A stretch of DNA of 64,000 nucleotides from Pempheris klunzingeri (taxonomy: Eukaryota; Chordata; Actinopteri; Acropomatiformes; Pempheridae), in NCBI RefSeq assembly GCF_042242105.1, contig NC_092035.1, positions 4,923,477 through 4,987,476 on the forward strand, written 5' to 3'. Positions 25,701-39,249 of the stretch are shown here, piece by piece (the first letter of the stretch is position 1; every line of letters starts with the position of its first letter). The notes beneath the pieces were generated by a model. The model was given only the letters and a program-made list of their open reading frames with translations, did no database searches and was not told the DNA's origin. The translations under genes and the position numbers were made by a program.

Positions 25701-27079
25701 GGAGCAATGAAACGAAATAGAGACGAGCAGAATAGAGTGGATGCGGAGAAAGAAAAGAAGGAATGGTGAAATAAAAGGAGGTGGAAATGAGCCGCGTGTG
25801 TGTGTCCATGTGTACAGTAAGCATCTTTCTCACTGCATTCCACGTGTGAGCATTCATAAGTCTTTCGCTTGCTTGTGTGCACCTTCCACACACACATGCC
25901 CACACATCCATACTGTATGTGGCTGGCATAGGCAACGGCCCTATTATAAAGCAACGAAGCGGCTCAGCCTCTATCCCAGGTCTTGCTGACAAAACTCTAA
26001 CGTATAGGGCCTTGTGCTCTTTGTGCTGGGATTCAATTAGGCTGACTAACAGTAGGGCCTGCCTGGAATGGGATGGAGGAGTTAGAGCCCTGTCATATGG
26101 GCCCAGTGGGGCGACAAGCCTCCACTCTGTCTGCCTAATGCTGGTGTCACAGCTGCAGGGAGAAGCCCACTGCCTACGGCTCTGACCGACTGAATTAACT
26201 CACTTTATTTGTTTTTTTTGGTCTTTTTGTCTTCCAGCTGTACTAGATAGGATATTTAAAACAGCATTTTGTCAGCCAGAGAATGTAGATTTATGGTCTT
26301 TTCCCATGTGAAATGTAAGTATTTACACATCTTCGCCCACATGGTGCCATGGTAAGGTTGCTTTTTGAATCTTAAATAGTTTGGAAACTGGAAATTTACA
26401 GCAGCAGAATGGTATTTGTGGAGTCACTGCAAAAGAAACTGCAGTGGTAACGCTAATTAAGACTAAGTAACACTAAGAGTTAATAAGGGTACAGAAGCCA
26501 TTGGCTACACACAAGACTGTTGAATATTAAGGGCTTCTTCATAGATGAATGGTGTATAGGGCCTCAGAGGCTCTAATAAAATCTTTGATTTGTATCCATT
26601 GTGGACACATTTCCCAATTGCCCTGCTTGCTTTTTTTTTTTACACCAAAAATCCACATTGTTCTGGGTGATTAAAACCCCATTCATACCCTGAAGTACAT
26701 GCTGGAAATCCATTAGCTCCAAAAAAAAGGTTGGATATGAAGTTGAGCACCATGACAGCCCACAGCAAACACCAGTGAATCACGGGCTAACAAAACAAAC
26801 GGCTACCTCCATTCTGTGATTCACAAGAGTCTTTCAATCAATTAATTGCTTATTTCTCTCTTTTTTTTGTGGCATGAAATGTATGGAGAGTCATCGCAGT
26901 TTAAAGTTATTTTGGTTTGGTCGTGTGAAGAATATTTGACTGAAGTTTATGCTTTTAGTTTTATGCCTTGAACGTGGACCTGCTGAGGACACAGTGCAGC
27001 GTGCATTTGGATAAACTGGGGAAGAATTTTCAGCCATTTGCCACACTTTTTCTTTCCTCACTTTAAACTAACCTTTTTG
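22741..27079. other. Gene-free flank, block 9
   Basis: No recognised gene. The stretch 25,440-26,180 is GC-richer, with ORFs on both strands rich in Cys and His from CA/GT-rich sequence. The remainder is AT-rich intergenic sequence. Confidence 0.55.
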
Positions 27080-27570
27080 CTATTCTCCGAATTGTCCCTC
27101 TTATGCCCACTCCAAACATCACGCCCATCTCCTCTAACCTTCCTCTGAACACCATATGTCATTCTCGTGTGAGGCCGTGTTTGCAAGCCAGACAAAACAA
27201 CTTTCCCAACATGGAAGCCAGTTCGGAGTGTAATCAGGGAGAGAGCCTCAGAAGCACTCCCCCGCTTCAAAACACTCAACGTGAGCAACGTAACCAGGTA
27301 GAGCTATTCCTTACGCTGTCCTCCTGGCCTGATGCTGAGGCGGCAACCAGCAGGACGGTGGCCCCGCCAACGGTGGCTCAGCATGGGCTAATCAGTGTGG
27401 AGCCGTGGCCGGGATTACAGCAGGGCGGGTAGTGCGGGGCGGTAGGCTGAGGGTGAGCAAGGTGACTGGGATTCTGGGGAGGAGGGGTTCTCCCGCCATC
27501 AGCGGGCCCAGCACGATGTGATAATCACAGAGCCATAGTGGGCCCCAAACATGGCGACTAACCAGCCATT
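27080..27570. promoter_or_regulatory. Candidate conserved non-coding block C
   Basis: This is complex, GC-rich sequence in an AT-rich desert. It has K50 homeodomain-type (OTX/PITX-like) cores GGCTAATCAG near 27,386 and CCGGGATTACAG near 27,410, with GTGATAATCAC near 27,520 and GCCATTATTGAG near 27,565. A 109-codon ORF crosses it but has no recognisable domain. Function is inferred from motif content only. Confidence 0.25.
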
Positions 27571-30500
27571 ATTGAGTGCAATCACGAAGACAGAGGCCCA
27601 TCAGAGAGAGAGAAACAAAAAGACACAGCAGTGTCTGCCTGAGAGCCTGAAAAAAAGGACTTTTGGGGTGAAAGAAATAAATCAAAAGTTACTGAGTGAG
27701 TTTCAAGCTCCTGGTACTTGAAATCAGCATTTAAATGAAAATCTGCAGTAGGCAGAAAGTAATTTAACATTCAAAAGAATGTTTCCAATATATGGAACCT
27801 CAAAGTTCAATTTTAGATAAATAAAAACATTATGAATAGATTTAGCAAAATATAGATATGAGCCAAGAATTTATTACATTAAGAAAATTAAAAGCTCATT
27901 ATTCTATTAAATGGCATTTAACCATTCTTATGTTCATAATAGCTGAGCTTATTAAATATCATTTTCATTAAAAAAAAAACACTTTTTTATTGTCACATTT
28001 CAGCAAGTGTAGCTTAGTTAAGCTAAATGAGAGCAGAGTTTAGTTACTGTGGCCATACGCTGTAGAGGAGCGGCTATAATGCTGTCGCAGAGAGAGCTGA
28101 GCTGAACTGTTGTGAGAATAAAAGTTATTAAGAACATTTAAAAATGCTAAGTTCAGATTTATTTATTTATCTATTTAACACTGAACACATTGGGCCTCCA
28201 TACAATCACATTATCATCCAACTACAAAGCCACCCTTACTCACACATTTATCTGATCTTGGCTAATTTGCTCGTTTGGAATTTCCTAAATGTACCAAATC
28301 TTAGTTTTCCCATGGAGATATGCGTTGGGACCATTCATACAAAAGCGTATTTTTTTTCTTTTAATGTAACTAATTGCATTGCTCTCCACAGATGAATGCA
28401 CACAGTGTGAGCTGTTTTGTTATGATAGCTGCCAAACGTACAATTACAAGTCCCATTAACATCCTTTTGAAAAGAAACGTAGATACACAAAAGAGATGGA
28501 CTGAATACATGAGGCGAAATTACAGACAGTCGATACCCCGGCTCATTGGTTGTCACAGAAACACAATGAAGTCTCGAGTAGTTTTACAGAAGAGAGATGG
28601 AGCTATGGTGTTTCTATCTCAAGGGCAACGAGGCAGGAAAGGGTGGGGGTCATTTTACATCACACTGTAATTCAGCAGAAGATCATAGCCATTGTCGGCA
28701 TGCTTCGTATCATGTTTAATCCCGGAAAGACAAAGCAATTTAGTGCCTCGGGTAGTCAGGTATCTGATTTTCTTTATTCATTGTAAGCGGTAGATGAGTG
28801 GGGGTGGTGACGGGCGATGCTGTACATGTGTAATCTGGTGTATGTGTGTGTGTAACTGTAGATATCAGATATCCATCAGTGGCTGCATGGATACTATTTG
28901 GGATGTTATCTTTGACGTTTGATAGAAATGGGCAGAGTAATGAAAAGCAATGTCAAAAGAAATAGTAATAGTAGTAGTACAGTTGGTGTTGGACTCAATC
29001 TTTTGTGATTTTAAGTAACTCAAAGGTAAAAATAATTGGCAAAAGTGAGAGGTTTCATTCCCATTGTCAGGTCTCAGTCTTCTCCAGGATATTCTGGCTG
29101 TTGCAGGTGCAGGAATCATGACACATTTAGTCTCGGGGGGGCCACGATTTTGACTGTTGCACGTCTCACGATCTAGTTTATTCGTGTCCTCCAGAACGGA
29201 ACTGCCTGTTGACTCCATGCAGCTTTTTTTCTATTAGCGCCTGAGAGATAAATTTGGATTTTTGCCTAAAAGTGGTACTCTTCCGTGTGAATTCAGCATT
29301 TTTTTTTCAGTGTAATTTTCCACTGTTTTAAGTGTGGTGTCTGTGGCAACAAGAAGCCTGTTATTTATCCTTTCAACTGTGGCTGAAACTGTTTCTGAAT
29401 AACTTTAAGGACATATCAAAACATCGTTAGGATTCAGGGTGTTGACTTTCGGAAATATTTCAGCACTGTGAGCTGAAATTCAATTGAGTATTGGGTCTGG
29501 TGGCAGGTATAAAGCAGGGTGGTTCTGTTGTGCTGGGCTTTATTGTTGAGCTCTAAAGCATTGTGGGTTTAAGTCAGTGAAGCATCTGTGAGCCTCAGAT
29601 GAAAGATGTTTTTTGAAAGATGGAATAAAGGCTTTGAAAGTTGGGGGAAATGGCCTAAAATATCTTCAATTAAATAAGCAGGGACGCTGGTAGCGACGGG
29701 GCCGGAGCAGCCCGCTCCACCGCTCTCCGCAAGCAGATTAGACCTTGAGAAAAATGATCAATCGGTAGATATTGTGTGAAAGTTTTTGGGAGCTCTTTGT
29801 CTACTTGCGTATACGTGTTCTGGCAGCGGACTCCACATCCAACCGCGAGATCTTAAAAAATTAATGTTTCCTCTTTGGCAACAACCTGAGGTTTTGTTTT
29901 GTCCTTTCTGGCAAATACACAGGTTTTAACTTAACACAGAAATGGATTATTATCCTGCCTGGAAGCACCGACATGTCTGAGTCGAAAACAAAAAATTAGA
30001 ATTCGCCGAGCGTCTTCCACAAAGACATTATTTTCTTTTCTGACAAATATTAATCTACGGTTGCTTAGGATTCAAAGACGCTACACAGCTCAAACTTTTA
30101 CTAGCCATGTGATGGTGTGTTTAGGCTTGCTATCTCTTCAGGAAGCAATTAACACCTTTTTTTTTTTTCGTACATCCAAGGTTGTTCCAAATAGAAAAAG
30201 GGATGATTTGATTGCTGAGGAATTACTCCCTGAAACTGAGAAAGCAAAATGAAAGTGATTAGGAAGAAGTGAGGAGAGGGATAACTGCTGACATGCATGA
30301 GATACATGAATTATGACTGGTTGGTCCTGCTCTGAATATGAGGGGAAGAAAACAAGTGCAATTTGAATTTCTGTCAGTCAAGCTAAAGCAAATGTTGCAT
30401 CTCACAACTATGGATTCACATTCATATTGACGAAAAATCTAAGTAGTATCTTAATAATAAATTGTACTTTCGTACAACTTTTTGGTGTGTTTCTTTCCAC

Positions 30501-31071
30501 CTAAATATAATTTCGGAGCACTAATCCGTGCCTCCGCTTCCACTGCTTTTGTTTTGATACATGCCGTATGTGATCCATGCTGCCTCTCAGTGAAGTACAT
30601 CCACGGACGATGGCTCCCGTCTGACGGCCGAGATAAGGCTGCTCGAGGTGGAGTTGCTTTTGTATCAGAATGCATCACTTTCACCAGCACTTCACAGGCT
30701 GTGTTCTCACATGGGAGACGGGATATCCAACCGCTCCGTCTGGACAAAGAAATGAGTGGAGACGGGCCTGAGTGTGGGCTCCAATCCCCTTGGTGGTTAT
30801 ACTCTGCAACCCAAAATATTCTTTGACTGTAGGAATTTTTTACGTGTTTTTGTTGCAATTACAGAAGTAGTAGTTCTGTTTTCTATTTATGTTTCATGGT
30901 GTTTTACTCTTCCTAGGTCTGTATTTATGTTGCTTGCCTTATTTTTTTATGACATCCTGTTCTTAAAAGTTTTATATTAAAACAAAAAAAGTTACTCCCT
31001 TATGTACAAAACATGCAGTCTTGGATGTTTTCAGTGCCAGCCGCTACAATTCACCTGCACAACACTGTAAA
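27571..31071. other. Gene-free flank, block 10
   Basis: No recognised gene. 27,780-28,150 is strongly AT-rich. 30,450-30,860 carries overlapping ORFs of 114 codons (+) and 135 codons (-) without recognisable homology. Confidence 0.55.
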
Positions 31072-31165
31072 GCAATAGTTTATCATACTTGGGCTGAGAG
31101 TTGGATGAGTAGATAAATGCCACTCTCATGTCTGTACAATATAAGCTTGAGGCAGCTCTAGCTAC
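31072..31165 (+). repeat. Dispersed percomorph repeat (TTAGCTTAGCTTAGC type), copy 2
   Basis: It contains GCTGAGAGTTGGATGAGTAG and then CCACTCTCATGTCTGTACAA. This corresponds to the middle of the family ('gagagttagatgagaagat...accactctcatgtctgtacg'). The TTAGCTTAGC end is missing or too diverged to see. Confidence 0.55.
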
Positions 31166-32608
31166 TGTTACCTATCTAGTTACTGTCTTGTGTTTTTACC
31201 ATATATATAAGAACGCTGTGTTGCTCCTTCTCATCATTTTTCTCTTTGCTGATCCTTTTGCACGTTCTTCCAATGAAATCGCACCCCCACTTTGTGTTTG
31301 AGTCGGCGGACATCCAAGTGAGACGCAACACAAAGCCATAAACATGATGTGAAATAAAAAAGCAAACGCGGTGCAGCTAAAGCACGCTGTGGTGAGACGC
31401 TCTGTCTAATGAGTAGTCCTGCGTCGCTGTAACATCACTATTTGCCATACTGTGATATGTGTTTGGCCATACTGCTTGAAAAACGCATAGTTGGATGAGT
31501 TGGTGCTTGTGAAGAGAGAAAAACCCCCAGTGAGCCGGGCTCTCGCAGCGCTGCTAGTCCTCTACAGCTAATGATATTAGTTTGTTTTTATGAACTACCT
31601 ATTTGAATAGTGTACGTTGTGGTAGAACTGTACTTTTCTTTAAAAAAAATGGGCTCAGGGTCTGTTTGGATTTGACATAAACAACAAGAAAATCATACAA
31701 GTGAAATGATATGCAATTTACTGCTATGCAGCCAAGATTTGAGATAAATTTAGAACTATCTGACTATCTGAGATACCACATCTGAGTGCACTTGCAAAGC
31801 ATCATCTTATGTGCTTTTATGTACTTTTGCAAAGTACAGATTGGATGCACAATAATTCCCAGAGAGCTTTTCTGAAAAGAACTTTGCAATTTGACACCAA
31901 TAATATGGAAAACTGGAATTTTCTTGGAAGAGAAGTTAGTTTCCACAATTATTATTTGCTGAATTTGAATGAATAAAACAGAATCTAGCACATATTTCTG
32001 TGCTAGAAGCCAATGTTATGTTAACTGTTTGTAACCTGGGTGTCACATGTTGCAAGACTAGCAGGGGTCCTTCTCGCCGCAGGGGACAAGTTGTGGGGAG
32101 CTGAGGCAGAGAGTGAACTAGCAGCCTTACGATTCCCTCCACGTTCCTCTGATTCCCAGCCACTTGCCGATCAATAGCGGTCTTTGAGCAAAGCAGAGGC
32201 CCTATTGTGGCTGCATTTGCCAGGGCCAAGCTACGGCAGCCATTGGTGCAGCTAAACCATGACGGATTCATCCTGGCCTGGTTCTCCCATTAGTCAGCCA
32301 CCACGGGTGAAAACACAGACCTGAAGTCCCCTAATGGGAATTTAATGCACTTCAATGTACCTGCAGCCAAATAGAAAGAAAACGGCTGCTGTTTTTCCCT
32401 CCACAGATGATGACTCACAGTGGATATTAGATCTTCACAGTCAGCGAGGCCGACATGTATCATAAGCAGAGTCTCTTTGTGTGGAGAAGCGGCTCCAAAT
32501 TGGAATCGGGGCATTGAGTGCACCTGTGAGCTGCCGTTGGGTATACGGCTTAGTGGATGGATCGTTTCTTTTACTGGGAAGGAAGTGTGTTCTTAATATG
32601 GAATGGGA

Positions 32609-32611
32609 TGT

Positions 32612-32655
<44 letters not shown>
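32609..32655 (+). repeat. (TG)n microsatellite
   Basis: An almost perfect TG dinucleotide tract of about 47 bases with one interruption near its start. Confidence 0.95.
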
Positions 32656-32657
<2 letters not shown>

Positions 32658-33054
32658 TTAGCCTTATGTGTGCGTGGATATAAGCCTGTCCTTCTCAGTT
32701 ATGCAAGCATGTCCTCTGTTGCTCCCTATTAAACATAGAAAGTGATTCTCTGTGGTACAAATTAACCTTTGTTATGCAGTTAATTAGTGTTATGTGTGAC
32801 CTGAAGAGGAGAGAAAGTCTTGAAATGTGTCGCAGATGTCTTTCCCACATGAGAAATTCAGTTTTTGTGCTTTCTGAGCAATTTATGCATGAAAACTCCT
32901 CATTTTCCGCTGAAGCACCTTCCGTTTTCTTTCTGTTTAGCATTGAGCGTATGAATTATGTATATGGATAAATGCATCATTCTATACAACATAATGTGTA
33001 TCTACAGTGCAGCCCTTGCTTCCAAATAGAAAAGATTTTTTTTTCTGCTTGGCT

Positions 33055-33100
33055 GAGGCCGTAATTGATCTAATTATTCGCTCAATTTGACTTTCCAATC
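33055..33100. promoter_or_regulatory. Paired homeodomain-type sites
   Basis: TAATTGATCTAATTA at 33,062-33,076 holds two TAATT cores in near-palindromic arrangement. It is followed by CGCTCAATTTGAC. This density of TAAT cores in non-repetitive sequence suggests a homeodomain-bound element, but AT-rich chance occurrence is possible. Confidence 0.25.
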
Positions 33101-34209
33101 CAAACATCCCTTGAAGAATCCTTGGTCTCCGTTACATATTTTAATGGTGTCTTTGTCCTGGTTTGAGCGCAGAGGCAAAAGTAAACACTGGTTTTAATGC
33201 TAAGCACTTTGCTGAGTGGGTCAGCGTGGAAAGTGTTTAATGCACAGTGGTATTTCTGTCTGCGAGAGGCTGAACATTCATTTGCGAGGTACAGCCTGAG
33301 CAGTGTGTCTCAACAGACCAGCGAAATTAGCATTACGTACTTCCAAGCATTTAATTTTGCTCTGTGTTGGTTTAGTTGCATTTGCCAGTTTGGTTGCACT
33401 TTTACATTGCTGTTAAGTTTCTCGTATAATGGCACTTCGCCTGCTTTGTCAGCACTTCCAGGGATTCTCAGTGATTTCAGCTGTGCAGTCAGGCAGAACA
33501 TGACTGGGAATCACACAGGCCGTGCTCTCCCTGTGCGCTATGCTTTTGCCCTTTTGTGCTGTTTATGCCACGGGCTATGACACTGACCCTCCAGCTATGC
33601 AGAGGGCACGGTGCTAGACTTGGCTAGCTGGTGAACGTAACCCAGCGAACCCAGTCTGGGATGCACAGATGCACTTGCACACAAACTGAGTGGACGAGCA
33701 TAAAACATGACAGTATTGACAGGTCCCGGGATGGCCGGGCCTCGTCCACCCCTCCAAGGTGTTGGGATTCATAATGACCTCTTGCGCTTCTATCCGATGC
33801 GTATTGAGCGCTTGTGACACATAAAACTGTCGTGGCGTGATGAGAAATAACCACTGTCAGCCCACATCTGCGCTTCAAAAGATTTAAGCATGGACGGAGG
33901 GGCTGCACATGCAGGGAGAGATGGACCGGAGAGGAGAGGAGGCACGGAGAAGAGGGGGAGGCAAAGGGCAGTCTGCACGGCAGCACGGCATGATTCATAG
34001 GCCTGCAACAGGACACTGGCTTTTTCAAAAACACACTTCTGTTACTATGGCTTAGTCACTGCTCTGCTGACTAACACCAAACATGTGATTCAGGCTCCAG
34101 TTCAGTATGTTCAGCTCACGAAAAATTTCCCGTTCTTAACATCGGCATCTGGCAGAGCCTGGAGAAATATCCTCGCTTTGCTTTTTCCTCGCTTCTTCAT
34201 ATGCAGTGA

Positions 34210-34450
34210 AATGAACGGATGGATCAATCCAAGAGGGGTAGACGGATGCATGGACGGATTGTGGGGACGGATGGAAAGATGACGCAGCAGATGCACGTTA
34301 GAGGATAGACGGAGTGATTGTGAAATAATGGATGGACGTTGGATGTTAGTTTGATGGCTGAATAATTGGATGGTTTCGCAGAATGGATTTTAGATGATAG
34401 ACGGATGGTTAGATCGATGAACAGAGTCAGAAATGAATAGATGGACAAAT
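34210..34450 (+). repeat. Degenerate ATGGACGG-type tetranucleotide array
   Basis: Repeated variants of GGATGGA, GACGGATG and AGATGG occur every few bases over about 240 bases (ACGGATGGATC, TGCATGGACGG, GACGGATGG, AATGGATGG and others). This is an aged microsatellite or minisatellite. ORFs on both strands here are products of the repeat. Confidence 0.7.
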
Positions 34451-37287
34451 AGTTATATGGTCAGCGGCTACATTTATATCATGTTTTTATCCAAAGCTCT
34501 TTACAAGGCCTTTGCATTCATTCACAACCTCCTGCACGCACTCGCGCACTAGATAGATAGAAAGCATAGATAGAAGCAAGAAAATTACAGGCAATTAATA
34601 CTGTTGACAAGAGACGCTGTCCAAAACTCCCCACGACACTAACGGTTCAGCTGCAAAGAAGTGATTCATGAATTTGGGTAAATAGTGAATAAAAATCCAG
34701 ATTCTTATTCCCAGTGTGGCTGCTAAACACAAAAACAGTTTGCCATAGGTCGTGCATCTAAATCAACAGAGTAAAGAAAACGGCCTTTGATTTTTTTTTT
34801 TTTTTCTTCCTTCCCTGTGATGTTTTCAGGTGGACTAATGTGATTTTGAATGATGAGACCCGCTCAGCACGTCTTCTAACTCACAGAGGGGTTTCCGGTA
34901 GTTCTACCTGTTAACCGACGGTTAGCCTAAGTGTCTGAGCCGGCCTCCCTGCGGCGAGCCAAGAATTTCAGCTCCACGGGGGAGGAGAGGGAGGGAGGTG
35001 GAGGCGATTAGAATCGTGTGCCGCCTCCCGATCATGTCATCAGTTTTTGGAGATGAGGGAAGTTTGTTAGTATGTGACTTTGCACAAGTCAGCCCAACTA
35101 CAGTATCAGCATACCTCAAATGCACTTGTGATTGAAGGTGAAAGTGTTGATACTGGCTTTTTAAGGCTGATATAGTTCTTGACTGCCATTAGCTGATGCC
35201 CAGGATCTAACTCAGACTGCAGACCATCATGGAACACTAAAATTGGGCTAAAACTGGTCCAAAGGCCCCCAAAACATATTTCCTCAATCAGCTTCTCATT
35301 GTGTGCAATAAGATCCCACATGGACGTACAATCTTCTGCCAAAGTCTGATCAGTTTTGGTTGTGTCACATCAGACTTTTCTGCTTTACTTGTTTTTTCTT
35401 TTCGCTCTTCTTACTGGTCAGGCGTGGGCGGGGCTACATTGGGAAAAGGTGATGACACATATGTCTGACCGGGAATGTGGAGCCTCAGCTCCCTCCTTCA
35501 CTCGTCTGTTACATCATTCCCCTCTTCCCTCCATGACTTGATTTACTGTCCACACCCTTGCTTGATTTCTGGATTACATCTCTCTTTTTTTCACCTCCAG
35601 CAGCATTATGAACTGACTTTGTGTGTGTGTGTGTGTGTGTGGGGGGGGGTGTTTGTGTGTTTTGGGTTGTTAGGAGCAGTGGAAGGTCTGTGGATAGAAA
35701 AGAATCTTAATTCCAACCCCTCCCCAAGCTTTTTTTTGTTGTTGTAGGAGCTTATCCGTGCCTCCCTCCACGTCGGAGACCCTCCCGGAGCGCTGAGTGA
35801 GGGAGGGAAAGGGTAGAGGATGGCTTGCATGGTGATGGTGGTGGTGAGATGGTTGGTTTTCCTCTTTTGGGGGGGGGCAGTGAGAGTCTCACGGCTCTGC
35901 ACAGTCATCGTGGTGCCTGGTTTTAATGAGAAGCCTGTTTATTAAGTCCACTCAGGGAGGCTGAGCAAGTGCTTAGCATTTGCTCTCTAATTAGGAAAGC
36001 TAAACAGTCCCTATTGCTGAGGATCAACCATTAGGGGGGAGAGGAGGCACTCAGCGTGGGTGTGCATGGGGTGCAGATGGGCCAAATACTAGAGGAAGGA
36101 GATGGAAGGAAAGAAGGATTGTCATTGCACGACAATTTTTGGAAGAAAGGATTGGATTTTCTCTGTCAAAGCAATGATGAAGAAACCAATCACATTCAGA
36201 GCGCCGGCAGGTTCGGGGAAATTCATCAAGCAAGGCCCAAGTCATTACAAGGAGTCCACCTAGTGGTCTTTCACAGAGTTGCAGCTTTATTTGTCTGTTT
36301 AATTTGTCCAAATAGCAGCTGAAACTGTGACGATATTGACCAGCGCACCATCTTTATTATATTTTCAAAACTGTGTGGTCACAACCATCAATAACTGTCA
36401 AATGAAGACCAGATTCCTAAGTGTGTGTGTGTGTTTCCCAGGCCCATGTGCAGCACGGGGGGGTGGGGGGGGCATGATGAGGATGTTGACAGAGAAAACA
36501 GCATTCTGCCACAGCTCCTTTCATCTACACAATAAACGTCTCCCTGATTAGCCTGTTCCCCGTCACGCAGACTGTTGTTCAAGTGCAAGAAGAGACGGGC
36601 GCTTTTTAGATTAAGACCCTGATCAAATTTTCATAACTCAATTTCAAGGAGACAGGGGGCTGCTGCGGGAGGAATCGTGGAGGGGTGGGGTGAAAGTGTG
36701 TGTAATCAGCTTTCTTTGTCGCATCCATTTCACTTTGAGTAAAACTGTGTCATTGATGATAGCTTTCGTATAAGCTCTGGCTTTCAAACTGTCAGCCGTC
36801 GCTGATAATCATGTATACTTTTGGCATTAAAGTTGCCAGCAATTGTTGCCTTAGTGATTATTTTTAATCACAGAAATCTGGCCCTTAAGAAAGGAAAATA
36901 TATACACATACTATACACGCACACAACAGGCTTATATCTGCTGCTGAGATAATGCAGCGTAATGAACAAATCATTATTTTCAGTACATTACAGTATATGA
37001 CTCACTTAATATAAAACTTAGCGAGTTTGGAAGTTAATTGTCGACCTTGGAATTTGAGGTTCTTATAACTTGATGGAAATTTTTCTGATGCTTTCGACCA
37101 TATCACATGGACTTCATCATCAAGATTTTTTTCTTTTTGATCAAATATTGCTTTTTTTTTTCATTTCATGCATCATATACACATGATTAGAAGAATAATG
37201 AGTGTTGTTGTGTTTGTATTTCTGTGTACGGTATAATATAGGTGTTCCCAGTGTATTTAAATTGAACTGATGGCTTCATAAAAATAT

Positions 37288-37290
<3 letters not shown>
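34451..37290. other. Gene-free flank, block 12
   Basis: No recognised gene. It includes a poly(T) run near 34,792-34,805, (TG)n followed by a G run at 35,621-35,649, and G-rich tracts near 35,870 and 36,460. Its ORFs are short and low in complexity. Confidence 0.55.
35621..35649 (+). repeat. (TG)n followed by poly(G)
   Basis: Twenty bases of GT repeat run directly into about nine G residues. Confidence 0.9.
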
Positions 37291-37351
<61 letters not shown>

Positions 37352-37359
37352 CTCTCTCT
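37291..37359 (+). repeat. Compound (TA)n-(TC)n microsatellite
   Basis: A near-perfect TA dinucleotide run of about 56 bases passes directly into a short (TC)n tract at about 37,347-37,359. The TA part is self-complementary and could form a cruciform. The minus-strand ORF with alternating Tyr and Ile is an artefact of the tract. Confidence 0.95.
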
Positions 37360-39249
37360 TATTTAAATGGTGCATGTGGTTCCTGGATGTTAAGGTTTCA
37401 GTGGAGCATACCATAATGGCCGGTGTCACTCTTACAGTGCAGTCTATTTAAACAGTAATTACCACAAGTACAGTATTGCCATATTGACTGACTCACCGCA
37501 CATGACCTTTTAACATAACTGTATTTATCTCTTGTGCGTCCTTTTAATCTATAGTCCTTCCAAATGGGGTTAAATCCAAAGAGATTTCTTGGCGTGTTTC
37601 TCAGGGCCGTGTTTGCTTGCCTTGTACTGGAACTGAGAAGGTTTAGCAGCACTGGTGGGTGCACAGCTCATGTCTCTTCCCTGCGATGGGAATATCACTG
37701 TGAGCAGGGTAGCGCCCTCCCCTCCTCTGTGCTCCCTTATCTTTTTTCTCTCTATTACTTTCATTCATCCCCTCTATCTTTCTATTCCTTGTTTCCCATC
37801 TCTTTCTGCTCCGTCTCAAGTGCTTCAGGTTGTATCTGTCCATGCGTCTGTCACCTCTCTTTCTCTCTTGCTCTTCCCTCCCCCTCCCATCTCCCAGACA
37901 GTTGACTGGTATGGCGACACCAGACTGCGTGTATTTTTAGCGCTGCCACAGATGGGGCCATGGCAGCATGTCAGAGACCAGAATGTTCTTTATCTCAGCT
38001 GTCAGGCCGTTCCCTGGGACTAAAATGGATCCCGTCCACTTGGGGGAGGGAAGGTGGGAAAGAAGGAGAAGCTTTTTCTACCCCCCTTTATTCCACTCTT
38101 CTAATTGAGGTTTTAATTGTGTCCATTGGCACCGCTAAATAACTTCTGGTGTTGAAGGTGCAAATGGACGATGGCGAAAGGAAATGCTCACAGTTGCTGC
38201 GTCAGCTCCACTGTGGGAGCTGTATCCAGACCTGTGAACAAGCGGTGGGAAAGTTGCCTGCCATACTTTGGCAGAAATACGACATATCACAAACCACAGC
38301 AGATATCGGTACATATTACCGTGTCATTAAAAATGATACGTTTTCTAGCATGCAGCATTTTGTAGTGGGAAGAAGATCCTGTTTTGCTTGTGTCCAATGC
38401 CAATAGGTGGTGAAATACCAGCTCAGTCCCATGTTGGATCTTAGAAAGCCAAGTAAAATTATAATCCAGACGTTAGCCATGGCCAAAGCATGTCTGTGCA
38501 CCTCTACATTCAAGATACCCCCTGGTAAAACATAGAACATGCACAGCTGGGGAGTAATAATCTGATTCTCTCAAAACTCAAAGACAGTGTTGGGCAGCAG
38601 AGACCAGCAAGTCGGCTTTTCGGACTCTGAAGAGTTTTTTTTTCATTATTATTATTGCAGAGGGAGAAGAAAACTATGCTGCAGGCTACTACTGGGGGTC
38701 AAGTGGACTGCTTTGTGCATTACAGTTTGGAGTCTGCTGAGACTCTCCTCTGGCAGTGTGTTCACACACTCCAGCAGCAAGCCAGCTGTCCACGTGAATA
38801 TGAAGGAGGGGTGGGAGAAAGACAGAAAGGGATGCTGACAGAGAAGGAGGGAGAGGGAGTGAGAAAGGGAGGAGATGGATGGAAGAGGCAGAGAGCGGTG
38901 ATGGTTTGCGGGGTAAAGGAGTCAGAAATGATCCATAGTTGGTTTGTCAGGCTGTCAGGTTGTGTTCAGGTATTCAGCAGGTGTGTATAAAGTTTAGAAT
39001 GACTTCCCTACCTAGTTTGTGGCATTCAGCCCCCCTGTTTCCTGAGACTGGAACCTTTAAAAACAGCTCACAAATAGTTTCTTTTTTTATAAAAAAATAA
39101 TATAGTTTTTTCTCAGAAATGAGTAAATAGTGCATTTGTTAGGGACTATTTCGAGCTGAGGAGTTTTACGCAAACATTAACGCCCCCCAGAGGGAAAAAT
39201 CTCTCAGTGTCTTGCAATCCTCTGACTGACGCCATGACGGTGAGGAAAA
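37360..39249. other. Gene-free flank, block 13
   Basis: No recognised gene. A pyrimidine-rich stretch at about 37,700-37,900 gives Ser/Pro/Leu-rich ORFs, and a purine-rich stretch lies at 38,800-38,900. Confidence 0.55.

Larger units (their letters stand above)
31166..34209. other. Gene-free flank, block 11, with candidate regulatory stretches
   Basis: No recognised gene. Complex, unique-looking stretches lie at 32,040-32,520 and 33,700-34,010. A tight homeodomain-type cluster is listed separately at 33,055-33,100. Confidence 0.5.

Noticed and set aside
37187..37429. Minus-strand ORF with alternating Ile and Tyr
   Set aside because: Product of the (TA)n microsatellite.
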